A DNA stretch of 30,467 nucleotides from Phlyctochytrium arcticum (taxonomy: Eukaryota; Chytridiomycota; Chytridiomycetes; Chytridiales; Chytridiaceae), in assembly GCA_025602905.1 (NCBI GenBank), contig JAHLKI010000081.1, forward strand, positions 1 to 30,467. The letters run 5' to 3'. The notes beneath the pieces are model-generated. The model ran no database searches, was not told the DNA's origin, and saw nothing but the letters and a program-made list of their open reading frames with translations. The translations under genes were made by a program, and so were the position numbers. Shown here one piece after another: positions 14,723-25,719 of the stretch; the stretch's first letter is position 1, and the number at the start of each line of letters is the position of its first letter.

Positions 14723-17700
14723 ATGCCGCGGAAGCCCAAGGCACGCGCGCAAAGGAACAATCCAATGTGAGTGTAGTACATGTAAGCAAGGTCCACATCA
14801 TAGCAGCTAAATGAGTATGATGTTAGTTCGCGTCCTTCAGAAGAGGAATGTGCGCGGCATCGTCTGCATCGAAATCAGGCGCGACAAAGGCAACGTAAGA
14901 ACCATGCACCCCAATTTTACACCCCCGATGAACTGGCGACAATGGAGGATAACCCCATCCTCGGCCCAATAACATCAGAAACCTTGAAGAGGGTGTACAA
15001 AGACACAAAGGCGGCGATGTCGGATGCCAATATGTATGAAGAAGTATGCGCAGTTTGCGGGGCACTGGCCACTCAGTCGCATATCACGAAGATATCACTG
15101 CAGTCACCACATGTTCCAATCAGTGCGATGCGTTCTCGACTACGCTGCCCGGAAGATGTCCCACAACGACTCGCAGATGAATATGATGTCAGCGATTTAG
15201 ACACGCGGTTCACAGGAATTATGCTATCACGCAGCGGTTTCTCCTCCAATGGATCCGCAGGAACGTCCGATATGAAGATGCACTTCTGCCACCCGTGCCT
15301 GGAATCTTTACAGCGTCCAGCGGAAACACCACCACGCTTTGCCATTGCGAATTGGAACTTTGTGGGATCCCTGCCGGAGGAACTCTTCGAGCGAGCGACA
15401 ATGGTTGATTTCAGCATGGCGGCCCCTGCGCAGTGCGCGCATTACATTGCAGTCGTTTACGGAGGAAGTTTTAATAGATTGAAAGGACACTCGTATGCAA
15501 TGTTGGCCGATCCTGCACCCCCAGCACTTCTTCTTCCCAGAGATATGGCACCGACCGGAGACATATTCGTTACGACTGTTGGTGCGTTCACCAAGGAAGA
15601 GTCGATCCGTGTCGAAAAGGAGTATCGCGGTGATCGGGAGACCATATACTCTCTCCTATCATTCTATAAAGAGCACAACAGAATATACGAGCACATCACG
15701 GTCGACAGCTCCTTACCGGATAAGGTCTTTGAGGAAGCCACCATCATCACCAATATTTCGAAAGACGACCCGGAGTACGCTGAGATATCAGCAACTCTAC
15801 AAGCGTCTACCAGTACTCATCGCGTGCCTTCAACACCTGAAAGTGAAAACTACGTGAGCGCGGAAGTCCAAATGGAAAGCGAAACATCACTTATCATCCA
15901 AAGTCGAACGGACGAAAGCAATGGAACCCAAGTAAAACGAGTAATTCAGCTCCTTGTGGATCATCAGGACCCCAACCGTGTACTCATGAAAAGGTCAACA
16001 ACGTTTGTATCAGACGACGACCCCGAATCCTGGTACTTGCGGATCCCGGAACTTCTGTCATACGGTCGAGGAGGACCAAGTGAAAGACGAAAGAATCCGA
16101 TATCCCTCGAAGAATGGATAGCCTATGTACTCAGGCTTCCCAAGCAGCGATTTGCCAAGCATCCAGCATTCATATTGATGGCATTCAACATTGCGGCAAG
16201 GACGCGAGCTCGATCGTCAGTATATCTCCGATGTCGTTTGTCGCCCAAAACGGCCGAATTAGCAGCTACAGTTACGGTGGAGGAAATCCAACGCTACGCC
16301 GAACGGGAAGCAGCGAGGACGGAAGCTGCCAGGCGCTCCTTGCCGGTGGCAAATGTAGCACCCGTGGGCGCAGGAGTTTTGGCGTTGCAGAATGGTGTTC
16401 AGGCTGGCATGAGTTCGTACTGGGGTTCTAATGAAGAGCGAGTCGCCGCCATGAATCGTTTGAACGCGTACACGAATACGCTGGGTCTACCGAACATTTT
16501 CTTCACCGTCACACCTGACTCAATGAATTCTTTTCGGGTTGTGCAGTATAGCCAGTACGAAGGTGCAGACAGGGCGGTGTCGGGAATCAATAAGCGCATT
16601 AAAGCAATGTCACGAGAGGAACGGAAGGCGGAGGTTGGCAAGAACCCAATGGCGGTCGCAAGGCACTTCGAACGCGTCATTGATGTCATTATTTCTGAAT
16701 TCCTGGGATGGGATACTGCGAAGCAACAGCCGAAACGAGGCGGAGGGGCTTTAGGGGTGATAAAGGCGTTTTCGGGAGCAGTGGAGACGCAAGGGTCTGG
16801 AAATCTTCATGCCCATTTCTTACTATGGGTATATAATCTTCCCTCAACGACGCAGCGATACATGGCACTAGCCAGCGGCCCAACAGCATCAATAAGCCTT
16901 CAGCAAATAGCGGATTATGCCGCATCTGTGGTCAGCAGCACATCACCGATTCCACTACATCCTTTCTGTCCTTCATGCACGTCACCGCTCGAGTTCCAAC
17001 CAATTCCACTACGAGCATATCGTCGGGCGCGTGCGAACTGGTCGGCACCGGTATCAGCAATATGTGTCGGGTGCGGGGAAAGTATGTCGGATAGCGATGT
17101 AGCAAGCAACTCTGCTGAATATTTTGCGACACGGAGCGGCATTTTGAGCGTGGATCTGTGGACACAGACGGATGTTGATTATGCAAACTGCACTTGGGAT
17201 CCTGTTCCATTAGAGTCTATTATTGAACCACGATGTGCAAAAGATGTACTCAACTTTGAGAAGAGTCTGTTCACGTATCAAGAGCATTCGTGGAAACACG
17301 CTCGGAGTTGCTACAAAAAGAGTGTCCGCACCCCCAGTGGTACCTATTGTCGGTTCTTGAAACCAGAGAACCCAGTTGCCAGCACGCAAGTTTCAGCCAT
17401 GACAGTCTCATTTCAACGCCAGAATGGGTCGCTGTATTTGAACAACTACAATCCATTGTTTGCCGGCACGTTTCGTTTTAACCACGACATACGCCTGTTG
17501 CTGGGAGGGGAAGCGGCCGATATCAAGCAGTATGTCCTTAAATACACGTATAAACCACAAGTTCAATTCGAAAAGATTCACACAATCTACTTATCTGCGC
17601 ATCGCAAAAGTCAGCAACGGGAGAACAACTCCGTGGATGGTGAAGAGACTCCTGCATGGACCAAAGGGTTTCGTCGAATGAAACGGCAGGTCACGGAATT

Positions 17701-20533
17701 GACCGGCAAGATGGAAGTGACGTCCACGATGGCAGCGCTCTATCTTCTCCGGAAGTCGGCATTCTACGAGTCGCACGATGTTGAAAACCTGTACATAAAA
17801 TCGATCATTAACGCAATGACACTTGAGGGAGAAGTAGATGTGGTCTTTGGGCGGGGAGCTGATGGCGCGGACGATGAAGATGCGGGCATCGGTGAAGAAG
17901 AAAGCATGGGAGATAACAGTATAGGCCCCGCGAAGAAATTGATAGCCGTCAACAAAGGGAGCGACTACTTGGGCCGACCTGCATCCAACGACTTTGAGAG
18001 TATGTGTCTATACTCCTTCACTGCCGAGTACATGAAACGTAAGACCAAGAACGTGGCAGGAACGCACGAGTTCATACAAGGGCACCCACAACGGAGATCG
18101 CACCGATTGGAGAAGCGCAAGAAGACGGTGTTTGTCAATGTAGTTACGAAGCGAATAGCTGATTTGACAAGGGATGATGTGACCGAGACCGAACGTGAGC
18201 GCACGTTCCAAATACTTCTATTTCTCTTCAAACCGTATCGGACGCTAGCGTGTTTGAAGACTTCCAGCAGCTGGGAACAATCATTTTACGACTATACGGC
18301 ACTTGACGACGGTTCCGCCAACTTTTTAGCGCTAGGACGATTCCTGCGCAACACGGAGGACCACTACCTCGGTAAAAGACGTGCAGCGGAGCAGGGGCGT
18401 CGCAACAGAGAGGCCGAATTGCGCGAAAACCATCCCGAACTTCCCGTGATATTGAGGACATCAGACGAAACGGAATGCATGGATGGGGATGACAGCGTCT
18501 CGGAGACATCGGACACGTCCAGTGAGGCGAGTTACGAAGATTTTTACCCAGAGGACGACGAGGAACCCATGACGGATTTGAGGGACGTGCCTTGCACTCA
18601 AGAAGCCATGGCGTTCGCTACAACATTGGGATCGGTACCGACGTGGCAAACAGAGATCGGGCATGTCAGCAATCTTCACGAATTTGATGCAGCGGCCAAC
18701 GAGGTGGAACATCCCGTCACTACGGAGAACGCCATGCCTGACCGACGGGCACGAATTTATGCACTGTTTCCAACGATGGCGACTCAAATTGAACACTATG
18801 AATGCTGCTTGGGAGATTCGGAATGGAGAGAGGCGCATGCAAACTCGCCCAACGCACAGGTGGACGAATTCCCAACCATTGCACAAGTATCGCAACATTT
18901 CGGATTGACCAAAGAGCAGCACCGTATCTTCGTTCTGTTTGCGGCAGGCTTGATATTCGCATTTGCAGCAGAAGATGATGTGTCTCTAAGCAAATCGAGA
19001 GGGACCAACGGCAGTTCATGTCGTGTGACAGCATCTATGTGGGGGCAGGCAGGTACCGGCAAAAGCTTTATTCTCAAAGCACTTCTTCACTTGGCAAGAA
19101 GCTGGGGGCGGCCTGATGCAGTGATGACAACTGCACCGACAGGGATGGCAGGCGCAAACGCGGGGGGAGTACATCTACACAAAATGTTTAACTGGACTAC
19201 CATATGTACACGTCGCACACGAGTCACTCCTACCGAAATACTCCGATTTGCACCTTTGAAATTACTGATTGTTGATGAGACAACACTTCTCAGTAAGCAG
19301 TATGTCGCGTTGCTAGAAGAAACCCTGAAGATGGTGATGGATAAACCGCACTTGGAGATGGGTGGAGTGTCGATACTTATCTGTGGGGATTGGTACCAGT
19401 TATCAGCATGGTCAGGAACTAAACTATACACCCGATTGAAGGCTTCGGATGCAGCCAGAATAGCAACGGGCCATCGGATATATCACGGAATTTGTAATGT
19501 CTTCTTTTTGACCCGGAACATGCGACAAGGCGCACAAACTCCGTATGCGAAACTGATGACCAACATGCGAACCGGTCACTTAAGCAAGGACGACATAGCA
19601 CTGCTGAACGGACAAGTGTTGACGCCAGGAGAACGACCAATTGTGAATGATACGGAGCTTTTTCGACCAATTCTTACAACAGCCAACTTCCATCGCGTTG
19701 CATTTAACAGGGGTTGCATAGAGAAATTCGCGCTCGGACGGCAGGAGGTCGTGTATCGATTCAGCGCTGTCGTAAAAGCAACGCGAAAAGGAAATGTGAC
19801 GGCAGAAGAGAGGTGGAGTTTGCGAAAGTTGCCAGATACATCAACAGGTTCATTGGCCATGACGCTGGATCTGTGTGTTGGAGCTCCGGTGCAAATCACT
19901 AAGAACGTGGATCACAGAAGAAAATTGCTGAATGGAGCGCTCGGTACGGTAGTAAAAATTCAGTTAAACGATGCGGGCACATTGACAGAGTCGACACTTG
20001 GTAACGGAACACGCCTTTTGATCTCCGACAAATTGCCGGACATAGTTTTCGTGGCGCTGAAAAATCACGAAAATGTTCAACTACAACCAGGTCTACCGCG
20101 CGGCGTAGTGGGGATCCGTCCGTTTCAAGCAACCAGTGCAGTGCAAGTGAAGCTACCCCACCGCAGTTTCAAGATTCGCATCACCCAGCTGCCTTTTGTG
20201 TTAGCGTTTTCTTTGACTGTCGACAAAATCCAAGGACTTACCGTACCTGGCGTCGTATTAGCACCGCTACCGACACCACTTCGGAAAAGTCCGCAGCGCG
20301 CCTCTATGTACGTTGGTTGGTCACGGGGAACGACACTGGAAGGACCCATGGCGACTCGAATATTACAGCCGCTGACTGCTGCCGACATAGAATACTTCAA
20401 ACCAAGTCCCGAAATTGTCAAAGAGCTAGAGCGATTAAAACGACTAGCAGGTCAGACGGACGTTAGGATGGAACAGTTTGTACGCACTGCCAGCACAAAA
20501 GAGAGTTTCATCGAACTGTTCGGGGATGACTAG
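14723..20533 (+). CDS. Helitron RepHel protein (HUH endonuclease plus Pif1-like helicase)
   Basis: A protein of about 1,916 residues if the first exon is accepted. It nicks and joins single strands and unwinds DNA for rolling-circle transposition. From the N-terminus: a basic stretch (QARQRQRKN), a cysteine-bearing domain with FAIANWNFVGSLPEELFERA (DUF6570-like), the Rep domain with HUH motif GNLHAHFLLW (16799-16828), the two-tyrosine motif KQYVLKYTYK near 17526, then a long acidic linker. The Pif1-type helicase follows, with Walker A GQAGTGKS (19043-19066), Walker B LLIVDET, ICGDWYQL, and the C-terminal TVDKIQGLTV and YVGWSRG motifs. No apurinic-type endonuclease domain is seen, so it is a canonical Helitron. 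The 5.6-kb main exon is open throughout, suggesting recent activity. Confidence 0.93.
14767..14826 (+). other. Predicted 60-nt intron near the start of RepHel
   Basis: Upstream of the first long-ORF ATG (14942) the same frame is coding-like back to about 14827 with no ATG. A short exon 14723-14766 (MPRKPKARAQRNN) ends at donor GTGAGT; a CTAAATG branch-like site precedes acceptor GATGTTAG. Joining keeps the frame and gives a basic N-terminus as in other Helitron proteins. Confidence 0.55.
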
Positions 20534-20631
20534 TAGAACTCATGTAATATAGAAGTAGTTTCAATCAGATTTTTATTCTTGGAAGGTACAAGTAGCACTG
20601 TGGGTCACTCTATGGTAAAGTACCTAAAAAA

Positions 20632-20766
20632 GTTGTATTGGTCAGACCTTCGCGCAAGTGGATATTGAAGGACGCGATGGAATACTTACAGGATAACAGA
20701 CAAGTTGTATTATCGCCCAAGTGGATATTAAAGGACGCGATGGAATCCTTACAGGATAACAGACAA
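20632..20766 (+). repeat. Tandem duplication, 72-bp and 63-bp units
   Basis: Two adjacent copies run from GTTGTATT to GATAACAGACAA with a 9-bp indel near their starts and few substitutions. Both are open in the same frame (KWILKDAMEYLQDNRQ and KWILKDAMESLQDNRQ), so the duplication preserved coding sense. Confidence 0.8.
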
Positions 20767-21108
20767 CGACCAGCGGGAAAGGAAAGTGAGGTATGATATC
20801 AAGGATCGCTCACAACGCACCAACATTGAACGGGACCGGCACCGTGAAGATTCATCGCAAAAGGCACGAGCAAAAACGGTGGCAGTGAGGTGGACCGTGC
20901 TTACGTAAGCAAAATTTGAGGAACTCTGCTCCGGACTCACCTGAGAAAATCCCACGCGCGTTTGAAAATTATTTGAGCACACTATGATGCTGACCACCCA
21001 AGGAAAATCATATGGGATGCAAGAGAAAAAAATGACCGATTTTCGGAATGTCTTAAAAAATTTCAGCTCGTAGGAAAAAGCGTGGGATCTGGAGAAAATG
21101 CAATTTGA
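20632..21108 (+). pseudogene. Broken or intron-split coding segments of an unknown protein
   Basis: Three consecutive stretches look coding in different frames: the duplicated KWILKDAMEYLQDNRQ piece; a very hydrophilic piece at about 20767-20906 (RERKVRYDIKDRSQRTNIER, later KARAKTVAVRWTVLT) that ends at a GTAAGC donor-like site; and a piece ending at 21108 (HPRKIIWDAREKNDRFSECL, then KKFQLVGKSVGSGENAI). The repeats carry TTACAG acceptor-like sequences. It could be one gene with introns whose 5' end is lost, or a decayed gene. No family recognised. Confidence 0.4.
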
Positions 21109-21154
21109 TCTACGAAAAAAACAAAAGAAATACCCCCATTCTCCATGGAAACAA

Positions 21155-21241
21155 GGGTCTGGGGTGACTGGGCCAGGGGCGTTTCAAAGGCGACACTTGG
21201 TGGTGCCCCAGACCCCTCTAAGACTCTGGTATATACCAGAG
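21155..21241. repeat. 10-bp inverted repeat and adjoining 18-bp palindrome
   Basis: GGGTCTGGGG (21155-21164) pairs with CCCCAGACCC (21206-21215), and CTCTGGTATATACCAGAG (21224-21241) is a perfect palindrome. The palindrome abuts the place where the integrase pseudogene on the minus strand loses similarity. Confidence 0.6.
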
Positions 21242-21245
21242 AATA

Positions 21246-21725
21246 AATCGTGCTTTTGCTTCTGCCGAGATATTTTCATCACCCCGCTCCATTTCGTTTG
21301 GAGAGAACCCTGTTGCTGTTGACTTTACCGAATTGATATTGTCAATAACTCACTGAAGATTATTAACCCATTTTTTATCATTATTTGACCCCATGATTTG
21401 GTCTAACTGCCGTTTAATATCGCCTCCTCTTCTCTCAACGTACGCATTACTTTGCGGACTTGTGAATAAAAATGTTTGATTCCACTATCACCGAGTTCTC
21501 TTTTGAAGATTTGTTGAAAATGCGCGCCTTGATCCGTTTGCATTATTGAGATTTTCTTTCCTTCTCGTCGAGCCTTGTCAGGGCACTTCTTTAATGCTTC
21601 GGTCACTTCTTCTTCACGTTCGCCTCTAAGTGGAGCAGCATATCCTTTTAGCGACATGGATGAAATGTAGAATGTTGTGTGGATTGTATAAATCAAATCT
21701 ATTGTGATCTTTCCTATGTAAATGA
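21246..21725 (-). pseudogene. Catalytic-core fragment of a second Polinton-type integrase
   Basis: Read on the minus strand: YISSMSLKGYAAPLRGEREE, then KISIMQTDQGAHFQ with the second catalytic Asp, then GIKHFYSQ. A one-base frameshift near 21440 leads to SNAYVERRGGDIKRQLDQIM with the catalytic Glu; an in-frame TGA follows KKWVNNLQ, and similarity continues through STATGFSPNEMERGDENISA to about 21246. The first catalytic Asp is missing. It is clearly related to, but not a copy of, the intact integrase at 4405-5808. Confidence 0.8.
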
Positions 21726-21734
21726 TCAATTATT

Positions 21735-22060
21735 CGGTTCAAACTCGTAAATTGCTTCCCTATCGTCTCCAAAGTCTCCAAGCGGAACCCACGAATTGTC
21801 TTGTGGGTTGTTATACCCGACCCACTTTACAAGGAATTCGACCCCTTCCTCTCCATCTACCATGCGAGTATGATGTAGTCTACCTCGTAATATCTTCCTG
21901 AGTTGGTGGAGGATTGACGGGCTGAGCGGGTACTGGAGTCATTTGTGCTGGAACAAGCCGCAAAGTGCATGCTGGAAAAAGTCCTTGGAGGGCGTTTTCC
22001 TTGAGAATCTATATGAATGCACTGCACTGTACTGGTTCTAGTGCACTGCCTCGGCAGTAG
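21735..22060 (-). pseudogene. Integrase tail with chromodomain, out of order relative to its core
   Basis: On the minus strand this reads ILKENALQGLFPACTLRLVP, a proline-rich linker (PVPAQPVNPPPTQE), then a chromodomain YYEVDYII / VEFLVKWVGYNNPQDNSWVP, stopping after EFEPNN. A frameshift lies in the chromodomain near 21868. In a normal gene this tail follows the core; here it precedes it on the same strand. Its upstream edge was hit by the Gypsy insertion at 22060/22061. A near copy, inverted, sits at the right end of the window. Confidence 0.75.
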
Positions 22061-22193
22061 TGAGATGGAGCTATAGTCAGGATGAGTAGTATATATTGTC
22101 TAGAGTACAAGAGAGTGCTGGGGTGAGGCTACAAGAGGTAGGGACGTGGCGTAGGTATGGCGCAGGGCCAAGAGCCAAGCCACATCCAGGACA
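22061..22193 (-). repeat. 3' LTR, 133 bp
   Basis: Identical to the copy at 27531-27663. On the minus strand it starts TGTCCTGGATGTGG and ends CTCCATCTCA. Confidence 0.95.
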
Positions 22194-22203
22194 TGCCCCC
22201 CCT
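22194..22203 (-). other. Polypurine tract
   Basis: On the minus strand an A-G run (AAGGGGGGGGCA including the last two bases before the LTR) directly precedes the 3' LTR, the usual plus-strand primer site. Confidence 0.7.
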
Positions 22204-22266
22204 TACAGATAGAAAGGCGGGAAGAATACGACACGCCAAAGCAAAGGAATACTAAAGGAGAATATG

Positions 22267-25200
22267 TCACGCAGAGGTCGGTTCCGGGTCTTCTGTCTTC
22301 GGCCGATATACCCAGGGGACTTGACCCCGGAGGAGTCGCTGTAACTCACCATCGGCAAGATTGGCACGACGGAGCTGATTGACGTGATATTGTGCCTTGA
22401 CGGGTTTGCCGGAAAGGTCTTGAAGTACGTAAGAGTCAGGGAAAGTGCCGGAACCGGTGACGACGAGAGGGCCATAGCGCTTGACTTGAAATTTTTTGGG
22501 TTTGGCTACCTCGATGAGAACGAGGTCATTGGGGACGAAGACCTCGTGGGCGAACAAGTTGTTGTCATGCCGTTCCTTAACGCGTTGCATATAATCCTGG
22601 GCGAGCTTGTTGGCATGTACGCGGGCGTCGATGGCGTCCATCAATTCGCGAAGGCGGTCCTGGGTAAGCTGCGGTGTTGTGGGAAATCCGGTGGGAAGGG
22701 GGAGGGCATCGCCGGGAATACGTGGCTCCACACCATACTTTAGGAAGAAAGGTGAGTATCCTGTGATTGAGTGTTTGCGGGCGCGGATCGCAAACAGAGC
22801 GACAGGTACAAACAAATCCCATTGGTTGGGGGCGAAACGAAAGTCGGTCAGGTACTTGGTGATAATCCCTCCAAGCAGGCCGTTGAGCTTTTCGTTTCTG
22901 CCGTTAGTCCTGGGATGATAAGCGGAAGTTGTGCGGTGATGGATAAGGTGCTTTGATGTGAACTGCGCAAGGACGTCGCCGACAAAGTTATTTCCGAGAT
23001 CAGACAATAGTTCGGCAGGCATGCCGTGCTCCAGGAAGATCTGATGATACAAAGCGTCGGCAATTTTGGGGGCTGTGGCTTCCTTGAGCACTACTGCAAC
23101 CGGCCAATCTAGGGTGTGTTCAAGAAATGTGAGTATCCAGCGATTACCGCGGCCTGTGATGGGAAGAACACCAATAAAATCCATGGACCAACGTGAAAAG
23201 GGGCGGACAGGACGACGTAAGGGGTGCAATGGGGCGTTGGGCTGGTTGCTACGCGGGGCACTGACTTGACAAGCGGGGCAGGCCGAAGTAATTGCTGTAA
23301 GCGACGACGCTAAGTCGGGCCACCACACTCGGGTGCGAATGATATCACGCAGGGCTTTTCCACCGAGGTGGCCTAAATCATTATGGAATTTGACAATGGT
23401 GTCGGCGCGCAGGGGGAGTGGGACGTAAGGGATGTGGTCGTAAAGAAGGGCGTCGTCCGCGTCTAAAGAAAAATGGCGAAGGTGAGTGTGACAATGGGTG
23501 CGGGTGGACTCATCGACCGGGAGGTGGGTGACGAGCTTCGCGGCATAGTCGTAGTCGAATGTGACACCTTGGCGAGACTGCACAAGCACTTGCTGGACTA
23601 ATTCCGGCCAGGTATGGGTCCAGACCTGGGGTTCGTTAGCAGAGGCTGGGCTTAAAGCTTGGAGTCGGGCTGCCAGTTCGTCGGGTTCACCAAGTTTCTC
23701 CGCGAGCTTGGTTTTCCATAACAAGCGAGACAGGGCATCGGCGACTTTTTGCTGGTCGCCTTTCCGATACTGTATGATGAAATCATACTCTGTGAGCAAC
23801 ATAACCCAACGAGCCATCCGGCGCGACAGCGATTTCTGGGTTAGTAGATGTTCCAGCGATTTGTGATCCGTTCTGATAAGGAACGTTGGGCCCTCTAAAT
23901 AGTGACGCCAGATGCCTAAAGCGTGAACGATGGCCAAGAGCTCCTTTTCGTGTATCGGATAATTTCGTTCATGAGAATTGAGCTTCCTGGAGTGGTAGGC
24001 CACAACGTGTTCGAGACCGTTCGCGTCTAGCTGGAGTAATGCACAACCCAAAGCCCAGTCGGAGGCGTCGGCATCTACGATAAATTGTTTTTTGAAGTCC
24101 GGGTGAGCAAGGACAGGGGCAGTGGTCAACGCAGTCTTAAGCTCAGAGAATGCGAGGTCTTGTTTCGTAGTCCACACGAGACGAGGACCCTTGGTGGCTT
24201 CGTATAACGGAGCGGCAAGCTGAGCGAAATTCTTGATATGCTGGAGAAAGTAGACGCACATTCCGAGAAAAGTTTGCAGTTCACCGAGGGTCGTGGGGGA
24301 AGGAATGGCGTCAATGGCAGCAATTTTAGACGGGTCTGGCCTGATCCCGTTTGCCTCGACTATGAACCCAAGGTACTTGAGGGACGATTGGGCCCACTTG
24401 CATTTTTCAAAACGTAAATGCACCTTGGCGGCCTGAAGGCGTTGCAAGACTATGTCGACGTGTCGAAGATGGTCAGTCATTGAGCTGCTGAAGATAAGGA
24501 TATCATCAAGGTAAGCAAAAGCAAACTTTCCAAGCACGTCGCCAAGAGCATTGTTAATAAAGCGCTGATACGCCGATGGACCATTGGTTAACCCAAAAGG
24601 GAGAACTAGCCAATAGTAATTGCCCAAAGGAGTTGTGAAGGCGGTCTTGTGCTGACTCGACCGATCCATCGACAAGCGGTAAAACGCCTTCTGCTGATCC
24701 AAGGAGGTGAATATCGTGGCGCCACTCAATGCGGACAAGATACGACCAATATGTGGTAAGGGGAAACGGTCGCGGATGGTCTTACGGTTTAGGGCACGAT
24801 AATCGATACAGAGCCGTAAACCTGCGCCGCCGGGTTTCTTTGCGAAGAGTATCGGAGATGCCCACTCGCAGTTGGGTGGAGCTTCCTTGATGAACCCCGC
24901 TGCGAGAAACAGGTTAAGTTGGTCGCGTAGTTCCTCTTCCTCGGCTGGTGAGAGGCGACGGGGGTTGGACTGTACCGGGACATTATCCGTGGTTTGTATG
25001 CTGACTTTGGAGGTATCCGCGGGATCGTAGGGATGAATTTTATCAAAATCGGCGAACAATGACTGGTACTTGGCAACCACCTCGGCCAAGGGGGCAGGGA
25101 GTTGGCTGGGATCAAACGCGTCGGTGGATAAGGCAGTGCCGGCAGCGGATCGTAACGGTTTCGCGATAGGGGCTTCAGACAAGGCAGGTGCAGCGCTCGA

Positions 25201-25719
25201 AACGAGAGCTTGCAAACGCATAGTCGGAGCCGGAGGGGAATCGGCGGTGGGCATAGCCAAGAAACACTGATCGGGCTGTTTGCGTAAGAGTTTGTTAAAT
25301 TGGTTGGCGCTTAGATAGATTGGTGTACGGTCCGAGCGTATTCTGTTGAGATCAATGCTACAGAGCTTCGCAGGGTTGGGGCTGTCGAGGTGTGGTTTGG
25401 TCCTAGTGGGGATGACTATGGTATGGATCTGACTGGTGCGACTGTCGGGCCAGACGATAACATCCTGGTCAGGTTGGTGTGATGTAGTAACTGAGTTGCG
25501 CTTGGACCAATCTAGACCGAGAATAATGTCAGCGTGAGCGAACGGGAGGACAGTCACAATGATAGAGTCGGAAAATTCGGCAAACTGAACATCAACAACC
25601 GCTTTTCCGAGGGATTTCGCAACTTGTTCATTTCCGAGAGTAACCGTGCCGGAGGTTTTGATGGTCGGAATGTTGTGACGCTGGACAAAACTGTCGGAGA
25701 TGAAGCAATGCGTGGACAA
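22267..25719 (-). CDS. Gypsy Pol: protease remnant, reverse transcriptase, RNase H, integrase
   Basis: A frame of 1,150 codons whose first codon here is TTG, so it is read by frameshift from gag rather than from its own start. The beginning resembles the Gypsy aspartic protease after its active site (STHCFISDSF...ADIILGLDWSKRN). The reverse transcriptase follows (LPFGLTNGPSAYQRF, catalytic YLDDILIFSS), then RNase H (FIVDADASDWALGCALL) and integrase with HHCC zinc finger (HNDLGHLGGK...CPACQ), D in SMDFIGVLP, D in LSDLGNNF and E in GRNEKLNG. It has no chromodomain, unlike the left Gypsy element. The protease D-[ST]-G triad is not visible in this frame (GHG stands where it is expected). Confidence 0.93.
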   Translation of the reverse strand: MSTHCFISDSFVQRHNIPTIKTSGTVTLGNEQVAKSLGKAVVDVQFAEFSDSIIVTVLPFAHADIILGLDWSKRNSVTTSHQPDQDVIVWPDSRTSQIHTIVIPTRTKPHLDSPNPAKLCSIDLNRIRSDRTPIYLSANQFNKLLRKQPDQCFLAMPTADSPPAPTMRLQALVSSAAPALSEAPIAKPLRSAAGTALSTDAFDPSQLPAPLAEVVAKYQSLFADFDKIHPYDPADTSKVSIQTTDNVPVQSNPRRLSPAEEEELRDQLNLFLAAGFIKEAPPNCEWASPILFAKKPGGAGLRLCIDYRALNRKTIRDRFPLPHIGRILSALSGATIFTSLDQQKAFYRLSMDRSSQHKTAFTTPLGNYYWLVLPFGLTNGPSAYQRFINNALGDVLGKFAFAYLDDILIFSSSMTDHLRHVDIVLQRLQAAKVHLRFEKCKWAQSSLKYLGFIVEANGIRPDPSKIAAIDAIPSPTTLGELQTFLGMCVYFLQHIKNFAQLAAPLYEATKGPRLVWTTKQDLAFSELKTALTTAPVLAHPDFKKQFIVDADASDWALGCALLQLDANGLEHVVAYHSRKLNSHERNYPIHEKELLAIVHALGIWRHYLEGPTFLIRTDHKSLEHLLTQKSLSRRMARWVMLLTEYDFIIQYRKGDQQKVADALSRLLWKTKLAEKLGEPDELAARLQALSPASANEPQVWTHTWPELVQQVLVQSRQGVTFDYDYAAKLVTHLPVDESTRTHCHTHLRHFSLDADDALLYDHIPYVPLPLRADTIVKFHNDLGHLGGKALRDIIRTRVWWPDLASSLTAITSACPACQVSAPRSNQPNAPLHPLRRPVRPFSRWSMDFIGVLPITGRGNRWILTFLEHTLDWPVAVVLKEATAPKIADALYHQIFLEHGMPAELLSDLGNNFVGDVLAQFTSKHLIHHRTTSAYHPRTNGRNEKLNGLLGGIITKYLTDFRFAPNQWDLFVPVALFAIRARKHSITGYSPFFLKYGVEPRIPGDALPLPTGFPTTPQLTQDRLRELMDAIDARVHANKLAQDYMQRVKERHDNNLFAHEVFVPNDLVLIEVAKPKKFQVKRYGPLVVTGSGTFPDSYVLQDLSGKPVKAQYHVNQLRRANLADGELQRLLRGQVPWVYRPKTEDPEPTSA

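Larger units (their letters stand above)
13403..20560 (+). mobile_element. Helitron (rolling-circle transposon), ends approximate
   Basis: Defined by its RepHel gene and the divergent accessory ORF. The left limit is the point where the capsid frame ends; an A|TC dinucleotide junction exists at 13402/13403, as Helitron insertion between A and T would need. On the right a CTAG|T occurs at the RepHel stop, but no convincing subterminal hairpin was found, so the right end is open. Confidence 0.5.

Noticed and set aside
18461..18922. A 153-codon ORF antisense to RepHel
   Set aside because: A shadow of the helicase linker coding sequence; no start context or family features.
20530..20534. CTAG|T at the RepHel stop as the Helitron 3' end
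   Set aside because: There is no stem-loop 10-20 bp upstream and it falls within the last codons of the gene, so it was kept only as a note on an uncertain border.
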